Source: Fereydounia khargensis
Taxonomy: Eukaryota; Basidiomycota; Ustilaginomycetes; Urocystidales; Fereydouniaceae
Direction of reading: 5' to 3'
Length of the DNA: 64,000 nucleotides
Assembly: GCA_026413255.1 (NCBI GenBank)
Contig: JAOCZO010000010.1
Location: 331,222 to 395,221, forward strand
Made by a program: the position numbers and the translations under genes. Positions within the stretch are counted from its first letter, which is position 1. Every line of letters starts with the position of its first letter. Below, in pieces: positions 30,957-39,914 of the stretch. The notes beneath the pieces were generated by a model. The model did not search any database and was not told the origin of the DNA. It was given only the letters and a program-made list of their open reading frames with translations.

Positions 30957-31171
30957 AGTCGACACACAGAGTTAGTAGTTATCAGTTTATGTTCAGTATC
31001 TTTCAAGGCGCAACCTCGACGCGCTCAAAACGGAGGCGTGTGTATGAACCCGTGATGTGACTGTACTGTACGTTTCGCATGACCGTACCGTACTGTACTG
31101 TACCGTACCAGCTTGGTTTCGTACAACTAAATTACAGTGTATTTTGGACATGAATGACGTACGTTACTACT

Positions 31172-34100
31172 CTACTCTAGCCCGAGGGCGGTGGTATCTT
31201 GCACAGCCCCGGCCTGCGCGGCTCTGCGGCGCGCGAACGCGGCGACCTGTTCGCCGAGGTCAAACGGTGCACTCGTGTCCGCATGCGTCGAAGCACTAGG
31301 GCTGACGGTGTCGCTATGATCGTCAGCGGGAGCCGGGCGTGCGATGAACTCGTCGTCAAAGCCCGAGGGCAGCGACTGGTGCGGCTCGAACACGCCGGCG
31401 GCCTGGAGGTCCAGGGGCGACCCGAGCATCGCCTGCTTGCGCGACCGGATGACCTGGCTCAGCTCGGAGACCATGCCGGCCTGATCCGCCGCATCCTTCG
31501 GCTGCGCCGGGGCCGGGGCAGCGGGCTCGGAGCGTCCAAGACGTATGCGTTCCTCCCGGCTCATCTTGCTGCGCGAAAACGAGGCCATACCCGCGATACT
31601 CTCGAACACCTCCTCGAGTCCCGGGGGCGGGAGGTGCTGCGGCGACGTCGACCTGAGCAGCAGTGCAGCAATGTCTTTGTCTTCCTCATCGTCGTCGTCG
31701 TCGCCCAGGCTCAGCTCGGTCACCTTGCCCCCCTCTGCGTCGGTGGCGACCGCATCTTCCTCTGCCTCAAGGGGCGAGTCGAGCCGCGCCGCTGCGGGGG
31801 TAGGGACGGCCTCGAACAGCGGACTCGGCGATGGAGACGCGCGCTTCTCGCGCTTGAGAATCTTGAGCCCCGCCTCCCACTCGGCTGAGAGGGAGAGCAG
31901 GTCGTCCTTGATCCCGTCAAACATGCGCTCCAGCCGTCCCGGGCTATCAGGTACCGCTTCATCGTCGTCGTCGTCGTCGTTGTCGTCGTTTTGAAGCCCG
32001 TGCATCTGGCCCGGGCGCTTGACGCCAGCTTCTTCCGCACACACGCGGAGCTTGGCTTGGATAGAGCGGAGCGACAGTGCCATGGCGCTGAAACGGTCCT
32101 CGAGGCCCAAGTGGCCGGAAAGGTTCGAGCTGCGACCGTCTGCATCTGGTGGCTGAAGCAGGTCTGCGCTCTGTGCAGGCGCAGGCCCCTGGGTCTTGCT
32201 GCCAAACTCGGCGCCCATCTCGTGCGACACGACGGAGGACACGTGCGCCGTCTGGGCATCAAAGAGCTCGGTGAGCAAAGTCATTGCCTGGCGCGCATGC
32301 TCCCAGTACCCCTCCAGGTCTCGGCTGTCGTCGGACATGGAAAAGTCGAGCGCGAGCAGGTAGCACAGAGACCGCCTGCGCGCAAGGTGCATCTGCTCGA
32401 ACCGGTGCTTGAGTCCCAGCAGAGTCTGAGGGTCGAGCACCTCGTCGCGTTCGCGCACAGGAGTGCCAAAGACCGAGTTGGGACCCAGAATGCTCATGCG
32501 TGCACCTGTCCGCGAGCCAGAGGGCGTGGCAATCGAATGGTGTGGCGGCGTCTCCATGGGTCCCAACTGAGACTGGTGTATGAGCGGCGAACGCGGCGCA
32601 GACGCAGCAGACGAGTGGGAGATGTAGCTGAGCCGCTTGGATGCAGCAGACTCGTTGGGCCCCGAGTTGCCAGACTTTTCTGAGACATAGTTGAAGCGAG
32701 GCGAGCGGTAGGTGGGCGCGGGGTTGCCGTCTGAGATGATGCTATCCCGCTTGGAGGCCACAGAGGAGGCGCCGACTGATCGGTCGTACGACGGTCCCAA
32801 GCCATCAGACAGGAGCGAGAGACGCTTTCGCCCAGACGGACTGGCAATAGTGCGAGTCCAGGACTCGTCGCGGTTGTTCGACATGATGGAAATATCAACG
32901 GACTGGCGCTTGCTGCCAAGATTGCGTGGCGTGGTCGCTGCCCAGGTGCTCCGGTCCGTGTCGGGATGGAGGACACTGGCCATGGCACCGAGGGAGGTAT
33001 TGGCGTCCTGAGGACTCCACGGCTCGTTGGGCTCAAGCTCAGCCTGGTTGCCGGGCAGTGTTTGATCGAGGGTGTACATGTCCTTGAGCAGATTGAGTTC
33101 CTCCCGATCAGCAAGCTGCTCGAGGTCAATCGCAGTGTCTCTGCATCGGAGACTGACCTCGTCCAGACTGTGGATCAGTTGCTGTCGGAGAGCAGCGAGG
33201 CGGCGCGGCTGGACTGCGGCAGAAGAGGTGGGAGTGTAGTCGTGGCTGCCAACCCGGCGGGCGTAGTCGCCATCGTGTGACTCGTAGGACAGCGACGGCG
33301 ACTCGCGGCCAGAGGGTGAGGCGCGGCCGCCAGATAGGCTGAGAGAGAGGGGCCGTTGAGCGTGCTTGCGGTTGGAAGCCGCGCTTGCCCCGGTGGAAGA
33401 GGAGCGCGAGAGTCGAGTGCTCTGAGCACCGGCAGAAAGAGGGGCATTGAGGGAGAAGAAGGCCGTCTTATGGCGGGAAGGCGAGGAGTTCGGCTGCCAT
33501 GCCGAGGCGGAGGATGCCTCGATGCGTGAGATGGGAGGGAGAGGGTAGGTGAGCTTGAAGCCGCGCGATACAAGCTCTACCTCCTGTACGGCGCCGATAG
33601 CCTTGTTGACGGCCACGTCATAGTTCTGGGCGGCCTTGACGAGTTTGCGTGCCTGAGTGATAGCCTGGGCCTTTGTGATCTTCTTTTCGTGGGAAGAGAG
33701 GCCGTGGCGTGGAGTGGAATCAAGGAGGAAGCGCTCTGCATCGGGGCGGGGACGTCGAGAGAGATCAAAGGCGATGCTGTCTTCGAGCTGTCCGAGACCA
33801 AGCAGGAGGATGGAGGCCCAGGTGACGCAGGCAATGGCAAGAGTCGACTTGAACCACTGGTTCCAGGAGGGACTGAGAAGGGCGAGCAGCGCGGTAGCGA
33901 GGACGGCAGCGTTGCGGGCGCGTCGGCCTTGCTTGTTGAGGCGGGGGAGGGGAGATATGTTTCGGGGGCGGAAGGAGGAGCGGGAGGGAGAGGTGGGTAT
34001 AGAGTCGTAGGCGGTAACGGGACCAGCGGCGTTTGTTGGGATGGGGTCCGGGGGGAGTACGCTGGGCTCGTCGTCGTCGTCGTCGGTGACGTCTGGGTCC

Positions 34101-34789
34101 GGGGCTGGGCGCTGTGTGGTGGGCTCCGAATCGTAGAAGGAGATGGAGAGGGACGAGGTGAGAAGGAAGGAGGTGCAGATGACAAACTTGAATCGCTCGG
34201 CAAAGCTGGTGTCGGCGTTGGATGATGGCTTGTTCGGGTGGGCGCTAGGACTGCGACTGCTACGGCGACGGCGACTGGGTTTTAAGCGACGGAAGGACTC
34301 GGGCTGGGGCTGGCTAAGACGGGGAGGCCTGACGCCAAGGACAGACTGGAGGAGGGAGGCGTAGAGGATGGCGAGGAGGGGGAGAAAGACGTCCGTCAGC
34401 AGTGTGGAGAGCGTGTTGCCGACTTGATACGCAAATGTCTTGGCAGCGTCGGAAGAGCCGACGGCAGCCTCGCTGGCCACACTTTGTGATCTCATGGGTG
34501 AGACAGAGGAAGAGTAAGCGTCGCCGCTGTTCCGCGAGAGCGGCTTGCTTCTGCTGCTGCGGCCGGTAGTGTTGGGGGTGGAGGTGATCGGTGCGGGCTG
34601 GGGCTGGGGCTGTCGACGACCAGGGACACGCTGAGACGACGAGGTAGATGAGCTGGACGGCGAGCGAGGAGGAGGAGGAGGAGGAGGAGGTACGCGTGCC
34701 GAAAGTTCAATGAGGGCCTGCTCGTCGACGCCCGAGTCTTGGAGATACGAGGCGATCGGGGATCCATCGTAGACCACGGGCTCGGCCAT
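31172..34789 (-). CDS. Vezatin-like (myosin-binding domain) membrane protein
   Basis: Single-exon 1205-residue protein. Residues 1-100 are Ser/Pro-rich. Hydrophobic segments lie at about 126-150 (LLTDVFLPLLAILYASLLQ), 200-220 (FVICTSFLLTSSLSISF) and 300-340 (AAVLATALLAL and STLAIACVTWASILLLGL). After them comes an amphipathic region with ITQARKLVKAAQNYDVAVNKAI, AVQEVELVSRGFKL and PLPPISRIEAS. That block resembles the fungal vezatin-type myosin-binding domain, known from Inp2, the peroxisomal myosin V receptor. The long C-terminal half is Ser-rich with acidic stretches, and MHLARRRSLCYLLALDFSM looks like the conserved end of the domain. A role in tethering a membrane organelle to myosin is an inference from the family. 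Confidence 0.65.
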   Translation of the reverse strand: MAEPVVYDGSPIASYLQDSGVDEQALIELSARVPPPPPPPPRSPSSSSTSSSQRVPGRRQPQPQPAPITSTPNTTGRSSRSKPLSRNSGDAYSSSVSPMRSQSVASEAAVGSSDAAKTFAYQVGNTLSTLLTDVFLPLLAILYASLLQSVLGVRPPRLSQPQPESFRRLKPSRRRRSSRSPSAHPNKPSSNADTSFAERFKFVICTSFLLTSSLSISFYDSEPTTQRPAPDPDVTDDDDDEPSVLPPDPIPTNAAGPVTAYDSIPTSPSRSSFRPRNISPLPRLNKQGRRARNAAVLATALLALLSPSWNQWFKSTLAIACVTWASILLLGLGQLEDSIAFDLSRRPRPDAERFLLDSTPRHGLSSHEKKITKAQAITQARKLVKAAQNYDVAVNKAIGAVQEVELVSRGFKLTYPLPPISRIEASSASAWQPNSSPSRHKTAFFSLNAPLSAGAQSTRLSRSSSTGASAASNRKHAQRPLSLSLSGGRASPSGRESPSLSYESHDGDYARRVGSHDYTPTSSAAVQPRRLAALRQQLIHSLDEVSLRCRDTAIDLEQLADREELNLLKDMYTLDQTLPGNQAELEPNEPWSPQDANTSLGAMASVLHPDTDRSTWAATTPRNLGSKRQSVDISIMSNNRDESWTRTIASPSGRKRLSLLSDGLGPSYDRSVGASSVASKRDSIISDGNPAPTYRSPRFNYVSEKSGNSGPNESAASKRLSYISHSSAASAPRSPLIHQSQLGPMETPPHHSIATPSGSRTGARMSILGPNSVFGTPVRERDEVLDPQTLLGLKHRFEQMHLARRRSLCYLLALDFSMSDDSRDLEGYWEHARQAMTLLTELFDAQTAHVSSVVSHEMGAEFGSKTQGPAPAQSADLLQPPDADGRSSNLSGHLGLEDRFSAMALSLRSIQAKLRVCAEEAGVKRPGQMHGLQNDDNDDDDDDEAVPDSPGRLERMFDGIKDDLLSLSAEWEAGLKILKREKRASPSPSPLFEAVPTPAAARLDSPLEAEEDAVATDAEGGKVTELSLGDDDDDEEDKDIAALLLRSTSPQHLPPPGLEEVFESIAGMASFSRSKMSREERIRLGRSEPAAPAPAQPKDAADQAGMVSELSQVIRSRKQAMLGSPLDLQAAGVFEPHQSLPSGFDDEFIARPAPADDHSDTVSPSASTHADTSAPFDLGEQVAAFARRRAAQAGAVQDTTALGLE

Positions 34790-34822
34790 GTTGCCTTCCT
34801 GCCTGCCTCTGTCTCCGCGTCT

Positions 34823-34851
34823 GGTATGGTATGGTATGGTATGGTATGGTG
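34823..34851. repeat. GGTAT pentanucleotide repeat
   Basis: About five tandem units just upstream of the vezatin-like start codon. Confidence 0.9.
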
Positions 34852-35579
34852 TGGTGGTGCTGGGGGAAGGTTTGAGGGGTGAGCTTGGGGGCTTGCTCGC
34901 TCCACTACGACGAGGGCTGGGGCTGCCTTGCCTTGCCTGACCGTGCCTTGCCAGCAGAGTGAGTGAGGGGCGGAATGCTTCAGGAACCGTGGCTTGTGCG
35001 GCCCGCGCCCAAGCTGGTGGGTGTGGTGATGATCAATGGCCAAGGGCGGGGGGCTGAGCGAGGGGCGGGGCGGGGCGCAGAGTGAGTAGATCAAAGAGTA
35101 AGGTACGGGCCGTGGCGAGATGAGCGTCTTGCTCGCCAGCGGGGGAGAGAGAGAGAGGTGGTGAGTGACAAGACTAGACAATCAAGAAGAGCAGAATGGC
35201 TTGGACCGCGGGTCCAGTTCCCACTCGGCGTGCAAGAGAGGGTGGAATGCAGCAATGCAGTCCGGCTCTATTTCGGCGCGGGGAGCTGAGCTCATGATGA
35301 GAAGACAGCAGGGCAAGGCAAGCTACAGTAACTGCTGTAAGTAAAGTGCAGAACCGCCGTGTTGGGATGGCGATCTGCAAAGCGCAAGCGAGCGAGCCAG
35401 CGAGGCGAGAGGCGAAAGGCGAGAGGCGAGAGGCGGATTTTCAGTGCCAGTGCCCGTGCAGCTTTGCTTTTTGAAACACACACACGCCTACGGTACGCAA
35501 AGCACACGGGCTATCGGCCTGCCTGCGCTGATCAGATCTGCAGCTCGCGTCCCCTAACACTCGACAGACGCACCCACAC

Positions 35580-35610
<31 letters not shown>

Positions 35611-35611
35611 A
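35580..35611. repeat. GCAC tetranucleotide repeat
   Basis: Seven to eight tandem CGCA units in the intergenic region. Confidence 0.9.
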
Positions 35612-36009
35612 GCCTAACCCACATCCACAGAGTCGCAATCACATTCGCATTTCGCATCAGTGCAATACTGTTAGAGCCGTAAGTACCAGTACCAGTGGTT
35701 GTAAGTATCTCGACAGGAAGAGGAAAGACGGAATGAAAGGAAACAGGCCAAAAGGGGTTGGTAATGTGAAACAACACGGGTTGGAATCAGAAAGGGGGGG
35801 GAGGGGTACTGTGTGAAGGTGTAGGTGTGGAAAAAGTGTTCATGCGACGGCTAACTTATAGTGTATGATGCGTGGTGAGAGGCAGATGGTATTCCTTGAT
35901 ATCGTGCGTGGTTGAATTGAGTGGCATTGGCATCGTGATGGTACTGTAAGAGCGAGAGAGGCAGAGGCAGAGGCAGAGGCAGAGGCCGGCTGCTGGCTGC
36001 TGGCCCAGC

Positions 36010-38271
36010 TCAGTTGACTCGCTTGATGGGGTGCAGCAGCATGGGCGCACGGCAGACATTCTCCTTCTCCTTCCAGCCCACGTACACCTCCTTGCTATGC
36101 GCGCCGTCGTAGTAGAACGAGCTGTCGCGCATCACCTTTTCGTTGATCTTCTTGTAAAAGTCTGGGCGGTTGATGCGGCTGTGGAGCACCTCTGGGTCCC
36201 ACGAGTGTCTAAAGTAGACTGGGTGCGGCACAAAGACGCCCTTGAACGGCAGAGGCAGGCTGTGCGTGAACCCAGCCTCTGGGTAGAACGAGTGTTCGTG
36301 TGATGTCGGCAGCTGCGAGTGCAGCACCAGCGTCGTCGGCCATGCCTCGCAGTGGAGCGACTTTTTCGCTTCCGCGTTGACAATGTTCATGGCTTCCAGC
36401 AGCGCTCGGCTCATGCGCATGTTGGTTCCAATCGACGCTCGGCGGTCCGTGTTCTGCCCAGGCGGGTAGTTCTGCACATCGTACTCCCAGAACCATCCCG
36501 ATCCACGCGGGTCAAAGATGGGGCCCAGCGTGATCAGGTCAGCCTCCTGCCCGCGCCCACGTGTGAGCGTCTTGTTGTCCGACCAGTTTTGCTCGGAAAC
36601 GGTCACATTGCGCACCATCCACGTGTCGTACTTGTCCATGCCAACGTGGAGCGGCTCGTTGCGCGAGTACTCTTCGATCCCCTCGAAAAAGTCGAGATAG
36701 TTGCCAATGTACCGCACGTCCATCTCCCAGTTGTAGATAAAGTCGTACTCCTGGTGGTCGAGGTAGAACTTTTGCAGCGCCATGAGGCAGGATCGGTACG
36801 AGCTCTGGGCAATCATGTGGTTGAGGAACTTGCCTGGAAGACCGGGGTAGAGCGCACACATTTCGTCCTCAGTCCAGAGCTCGACCAGGCCCCAGAACTC
36901 ACGGGGCACGCTCGAGCGGAGCACGTTCAGGCGGTCCCACTCGGAGGTGAACACGGCGAGGTGGCGACCATGGACCTCAACCAGGATGCGAATGTCGTAA
37001 GGCGTGTTGGGGTTGTTGAGCGACAGTTCGCTGATGAGGGCGCGCATATTGAGAATGTCGTCCTCACGCCAGACATAGCCCTCGTAGGCACGCATGACGA
37101 GAGCAGTGCGCTTGGTTTCTGGGGTGGTGCGGAACTTGGTCTTGCTGTTGGAGCTGCTGTCCGGCTCTTCGGCATTGAAGCTGCTGTGGGGATCAAAGCG
37201 GTCCACCCCACCAGCCATGCCCCGCTCGTGGAGACGTTGCTCGTAGCAGGCGTCCATGAGAGCCCTCCAGTCAGGATAGCTGCTGGGACCAAGCTGTTCA
37301 CTCATGGCGTTGGCACGCCAGAGACGGTCGCGGAGCTGGCGCTCCCACTCGTCCTCGCTCATTCCAGCGGGCTTCTTGGGTCCGTAGAGCGGGTCGGTTT
37401 GGGGCTGAGGCTGGGGCTTGGGCTTGGGGGAGCCCGTTTTGGATGATGATGATGAGGCGTCAGTGGCGGCAGCGAGTGGGTCTTGGTTGCCCTTGTTGGG
37501 CTTGTGGGCGACAGGCTTGACATTGTCCGGGTCATCGTCATAGTCGTCGAGCTTGGTGAAGAGCTTTTCGAGCTCGTCGGGGTCCTTGCGATAGGTGATG
37601 TTGAGCGCCTCGTCTGTGTACATGGCGTACCTGGAGCGGTAAGTCATGCACTTGGTGGGGTCCATGCCCGCGGCCTGGTAGCTGCCGACAAGAGGGATAG
37701 GATGGGTGTCTGGAGTCTGCCAGAGCTCTGAGGGTGCGCGGAGGATGGTCTGGCCTGTGGGACCGGGACAGGCATTGGTCTTTGGTGGGATGATGGGCCT
37801 GGGAGACTGGGCGCCGGATCGGAAGGGGCCGGGGCCGGGGCCGGAGCCGGGACTGGTGTTGTGGGGGATGACAGGGTATGGGTCGACGCGATAGTAGGTC
37901 ATCTCCCTCCACTCGGTAGACATGGCACCAAAGAGGCCGAATGCGGCGAGGGTGCCAAAGAGGAGGATAAAGACAAGGGTCTTCCAGCGGCGGAGGATGA
38001 GGCCGAGGAGGCGCTGTACGGACACGGGTATCCGGATAATGTAGAAGCCGCCATACTTGCCGAGGTTGAGGACAAAGGTGCCGGGGACACCGCCTCCGCC
38101 GGGGGAGGGGACGCTGCCGCCGTGCGGGGGGGAGCCGGGTCTGGAGGGGGTGCGAGAGCCTGTTGGTGTCTGTGGGAGCTGGTGGATGCGGTATGGGGGT
38201 GGTGGGTTGGCGGCGGAGGATGATGAGGAGGGCGACATGGAGGGCGAGAGGAAGGGGGCCTTTTCGGACAT
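36010..38271 (-). CDS. DUF3405 protein, type II membrane, glycosyltransferase-like
   Basis: Single-exon 753-residue protein. After a Pro/Ser-rich N-terminus, one membrane helix at about 92-112 (TLVFILLFGTLAAFGLFGAM) follows a basic patch, giving type II topology with the bulk in the Golgi or ER lumen. The DUF3405 core runs from ALVMRAYEGYVWREDDILNMRALI (about 385) to the C-terminus. It includes YDIRILVEVHG, the YDFIYNWEMDVRYIGNY segment with acidic residues where glycosyltransferases carry a DxD-like metal site, and GSGWFWEYDVQNYPPG. Several Cys (CEAW, NVCRAP) could form disulfides. DUF3405 proteins are fungal and uncharacterised. The glycosyltransferase idea rests on topology and the WEMDVR segment only. 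Confidence 0.85.
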   Translation of the reverse strand: MSEKAPFLSPSMSPSSSSSAANPPPPYRIHQLPQTPTGSRTPSRPGSPPHGGSVPSPGGGGVPGTFVLNLGKYGGFYIIRIPVSVQRLLGLILRRWKTLVFILLFGTLAAFGLFGAMSTEWREMTYYRVDPYPVIPHNTSPGSGPGPGPFRSGAQSPRPIIPPKTNACPGPTGQTILRAPSELWQTPDTHPIPLVGSYQAAGMDPTKCMTYRSRYAMYTDEALNITYRKDPDELEKLFTKLDDYDDDPDNVKPVAHKPNKGNQDPLAAATDASSSSSKTGSPKPKPQPQPQTDPLYGPKKPAGMSEDEWERQLRDRLWRANAMSEQLGPSSYPDWRALMDACYEQRLHERGMAGGVDRFDPHSSFNAEEPDSSSNSKTKFRTTPETKRTALVMRAYEGYVWREDDILNMRALISELSLNNPNTPYDIRILVEVHGRHLAVFTSEWDRLNVLRSSVPREFWGLVELWTEDEMCALYPGLPGKFLNHMIAQSSYRSCLMALQKFYLDHQEYDFIYNWEMDVRYIGNYLDFFEGIEEYSRNEPLHVGMDKYDTWMVRNVTVSEQNWSDNKTLTRGRGQEADLITLGPIFDPRGSGWFWEYDVQNYPPGQNTDRRASIGTNMRMSRALLEAMNIVNAEAKKSLHCEAWPTTLVLHSQLPTSHEHSFYPEAGFTHSLPLPFKGVFVPHPVYFRHSWDPEVLHSRINRPDFYKKINEKVMRDSSFYYDGAHSKEVYVGWKEKENVCRAPMLLHPIKRVN

Positions 38272-39533
38272 GTTGGGCCAAGTATAAAGCTACCCTGGCC
38301 GTGCGGTGAGACGAGGACCAGTCGTGGCGGTGTGACCTTTCCTTCTCTCGCTCTCTCTCTCTCTCTCCCTGCGTGTGTGGGGGGGAGAGAGTGTTGCGCG
38401 GTGTGGTGGGGCGTGGTGCAAGGATGTAGTATAGGCGAGGCGAGCGAGAGATGGAAGGAAGGGAAAGGAAAAAAGAGAGAGTGGTGGGCCTTTGCCTTGT
38501 TGGATGGTGGTTGGTGGTTTGTGGTTGCTGAGGCTCGCGACGATCACGCACACGCACGGCTTTGCTTTGGCTTTGTGCTTTTGGCAGTCAGTGGTGGGCT
38601 TTGGCTTGCCTGCTTGCCTGCTTGCCCGCCTGTCTTTTGATCCTTCGTCCTCATTTCTCAGCGGCGCGCAGAAAAGCGTGAGCGTGTGCGGGTGCGTGAG
38701 CTGTGCGTGCGCGGCAGAGTGTGGGCGCGCGTGCCTTTTGGCTGCGCTGCTGGGTCTGAATTTACAGGACTCTGCACTGCACTGCGCTGCAAAGCGCTCC
38801 CCAGCGAATCCGAATCCGACTCGCCCTCCCCCTCTCGTTTGCGATACCGTAGCGCACAGTACTGTACAGTACAGTACTGAACGTCTTTGCAGCAAGCGCC
38901 TGTTGAGCCATCGGCACATCCTGAATTAGAACCGCCAGCGAGGTAAGGTATGCGTCTATTGCATTTCTTCGAACGCGACTTGCAGCAGCAAGCATTACTC
39001 TGCAATTGTACTGAATACAGTACAGCGCTGCTCCGTGTACATGTCTCGTTCTCCCCCCCCCCCCCCCCGGGAGTGTTGAACGTGCTCCCCCGCGCGCATC
39101 TCCGAACCTCATCCTGATCGACCCCTCCTTCCCTCCATGCCGGCGGGCGGGGCTTCACCTCGACCCGACCCTCCCTGTCTCGGAATACCGGTCGCAGTCG
39201 AATCCAGGCCCGATTAAAGCTCACATGCACACCATACTGTGCTGTTCGCCCCTCCAAAGACATGCCTGACCACACACAGTATACGGTGCAGTACTTCTTG
39301 ATGCCGCACCCAGTGTAACTCAAGCCAAGCGCAGACCCCGCCCGACACGCTCTGCACACTAATCTCACTTTCTTGCCGCCAGATCACCTTGCGACGCTCC
39401 TTCCCACACACACAAAAAAAAAAAGGAGATAAAATTCCAGCTTAGCGACAAAAATTCGCTGACATATCAACCGATTAGCCAGCCTCATCTCTTCAAGAGA
39501 ATGGTGTGAGGACCCATACGAAGAAAAAAAATA
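38272..39533. other. Intergenic region between the DUF3405 gene and tRNA-Tyr
   Basis: Contains a CT microsatellite (about 38342-38368), TGCTTGCC repeats (38609-38630), a GTACAGTAC cluster (38866-38879), a C run (39052-39068) and the 3' flank of tRNA-Tyr. No convincing protein gene is seen. Confidence 0.55.
39524..39531 (-). terminator. Pol III terminator of tRNA-Tyr
   Basis: Eight A on the plus strand, i.e. eight T just after the tRNA 3' end on the transcribed strand. Confidence 0.75.
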
Positions 39534-39638
39534 TCCGGAAACTGGGAGTCGAACCCAGGACCTATGGTGATCAAGGGACGCTTCACGCGTCGATATCCAA
39601 TTACAAACCATCGCTACTTCCAACTGAGCTATTTCCGG
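39534..39638 (-). tRNA. tRNA-Tyr (GUA) with a 31-nt intron
   Basis: Folds as a tRNA on the reverse strand. A 7-bp acceptor stem (CCGGAAA with TTTCCGG) is followed by discriminator A, and a T arm CTGGG-TTCGACT-CCCAG is complete. The D arm is GCTCAGTTGG..AGC, and the anticodon stem is ATGGT/ACCAT. The anticodon GTA is at plus 39602-39604, with the intron (plus 39570-39600) after the base 3' to the anticodon, the canonical position. C1-G72 and an intron are typical of eukaryotic tRNA-Tyr. The D stem is slightly irregular (three clear pairs, one extra loop base). The intron contains a perfect 5-bp hairpin, GACGC/GCGTC. Confidence 0.93.
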
Positions 39639-39851
39639 CTCTTACAGCAACGGACAATCCAATAGGTATATGAGGATGACAATCAGGCGAGATCTTGCCA
39701 ACTTTAACGAGCTACAGTGCAACTCTCACACTACACACACGAGGCGAACATACTGAAATCTGACCTGTATTCCGATTACAACATACAAAGGATACGGATA
39801 CCAAAACAACGAAGAGTGGATAGCGAGTAGGAGAACCATTATAAAGAGAAG

Positions 39852-39874
39852 GGAGAGAGAGAGAGAGAGAGAGA
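39852..39874. repeat. GA dinucleotide microsatellite
   Basis: About eleven GA units between tRNA-Tyr and the 3' end of the APSES gene. Confidence 0.9.
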
Positions 39875-39914
39875 CCACGGAGGGAACAAGAGACGCTACA
39901 AAACTGCAGAGTGT

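Larger units (their letters stand above)
34790..36009. other. Intergenic region with microsatellites
   Basis: Promoter of the vezatin-like gene and 3' flank of the DUF3405 gene. Holds GGTAT repeats (34823-34851), a GCAC repeat (about 35580-35611), AGGCGAGAGGCGA repeats (35400-35435) and a GGCAGA hexamer repeat (35959-35983). No gene is supported. Confidence 0.6.

Noticed and set aside
36319-37446. 375-codon open frame on the plus strand
   Set aside because: Antisense to the DUF3405 gene. No recognisable domain.
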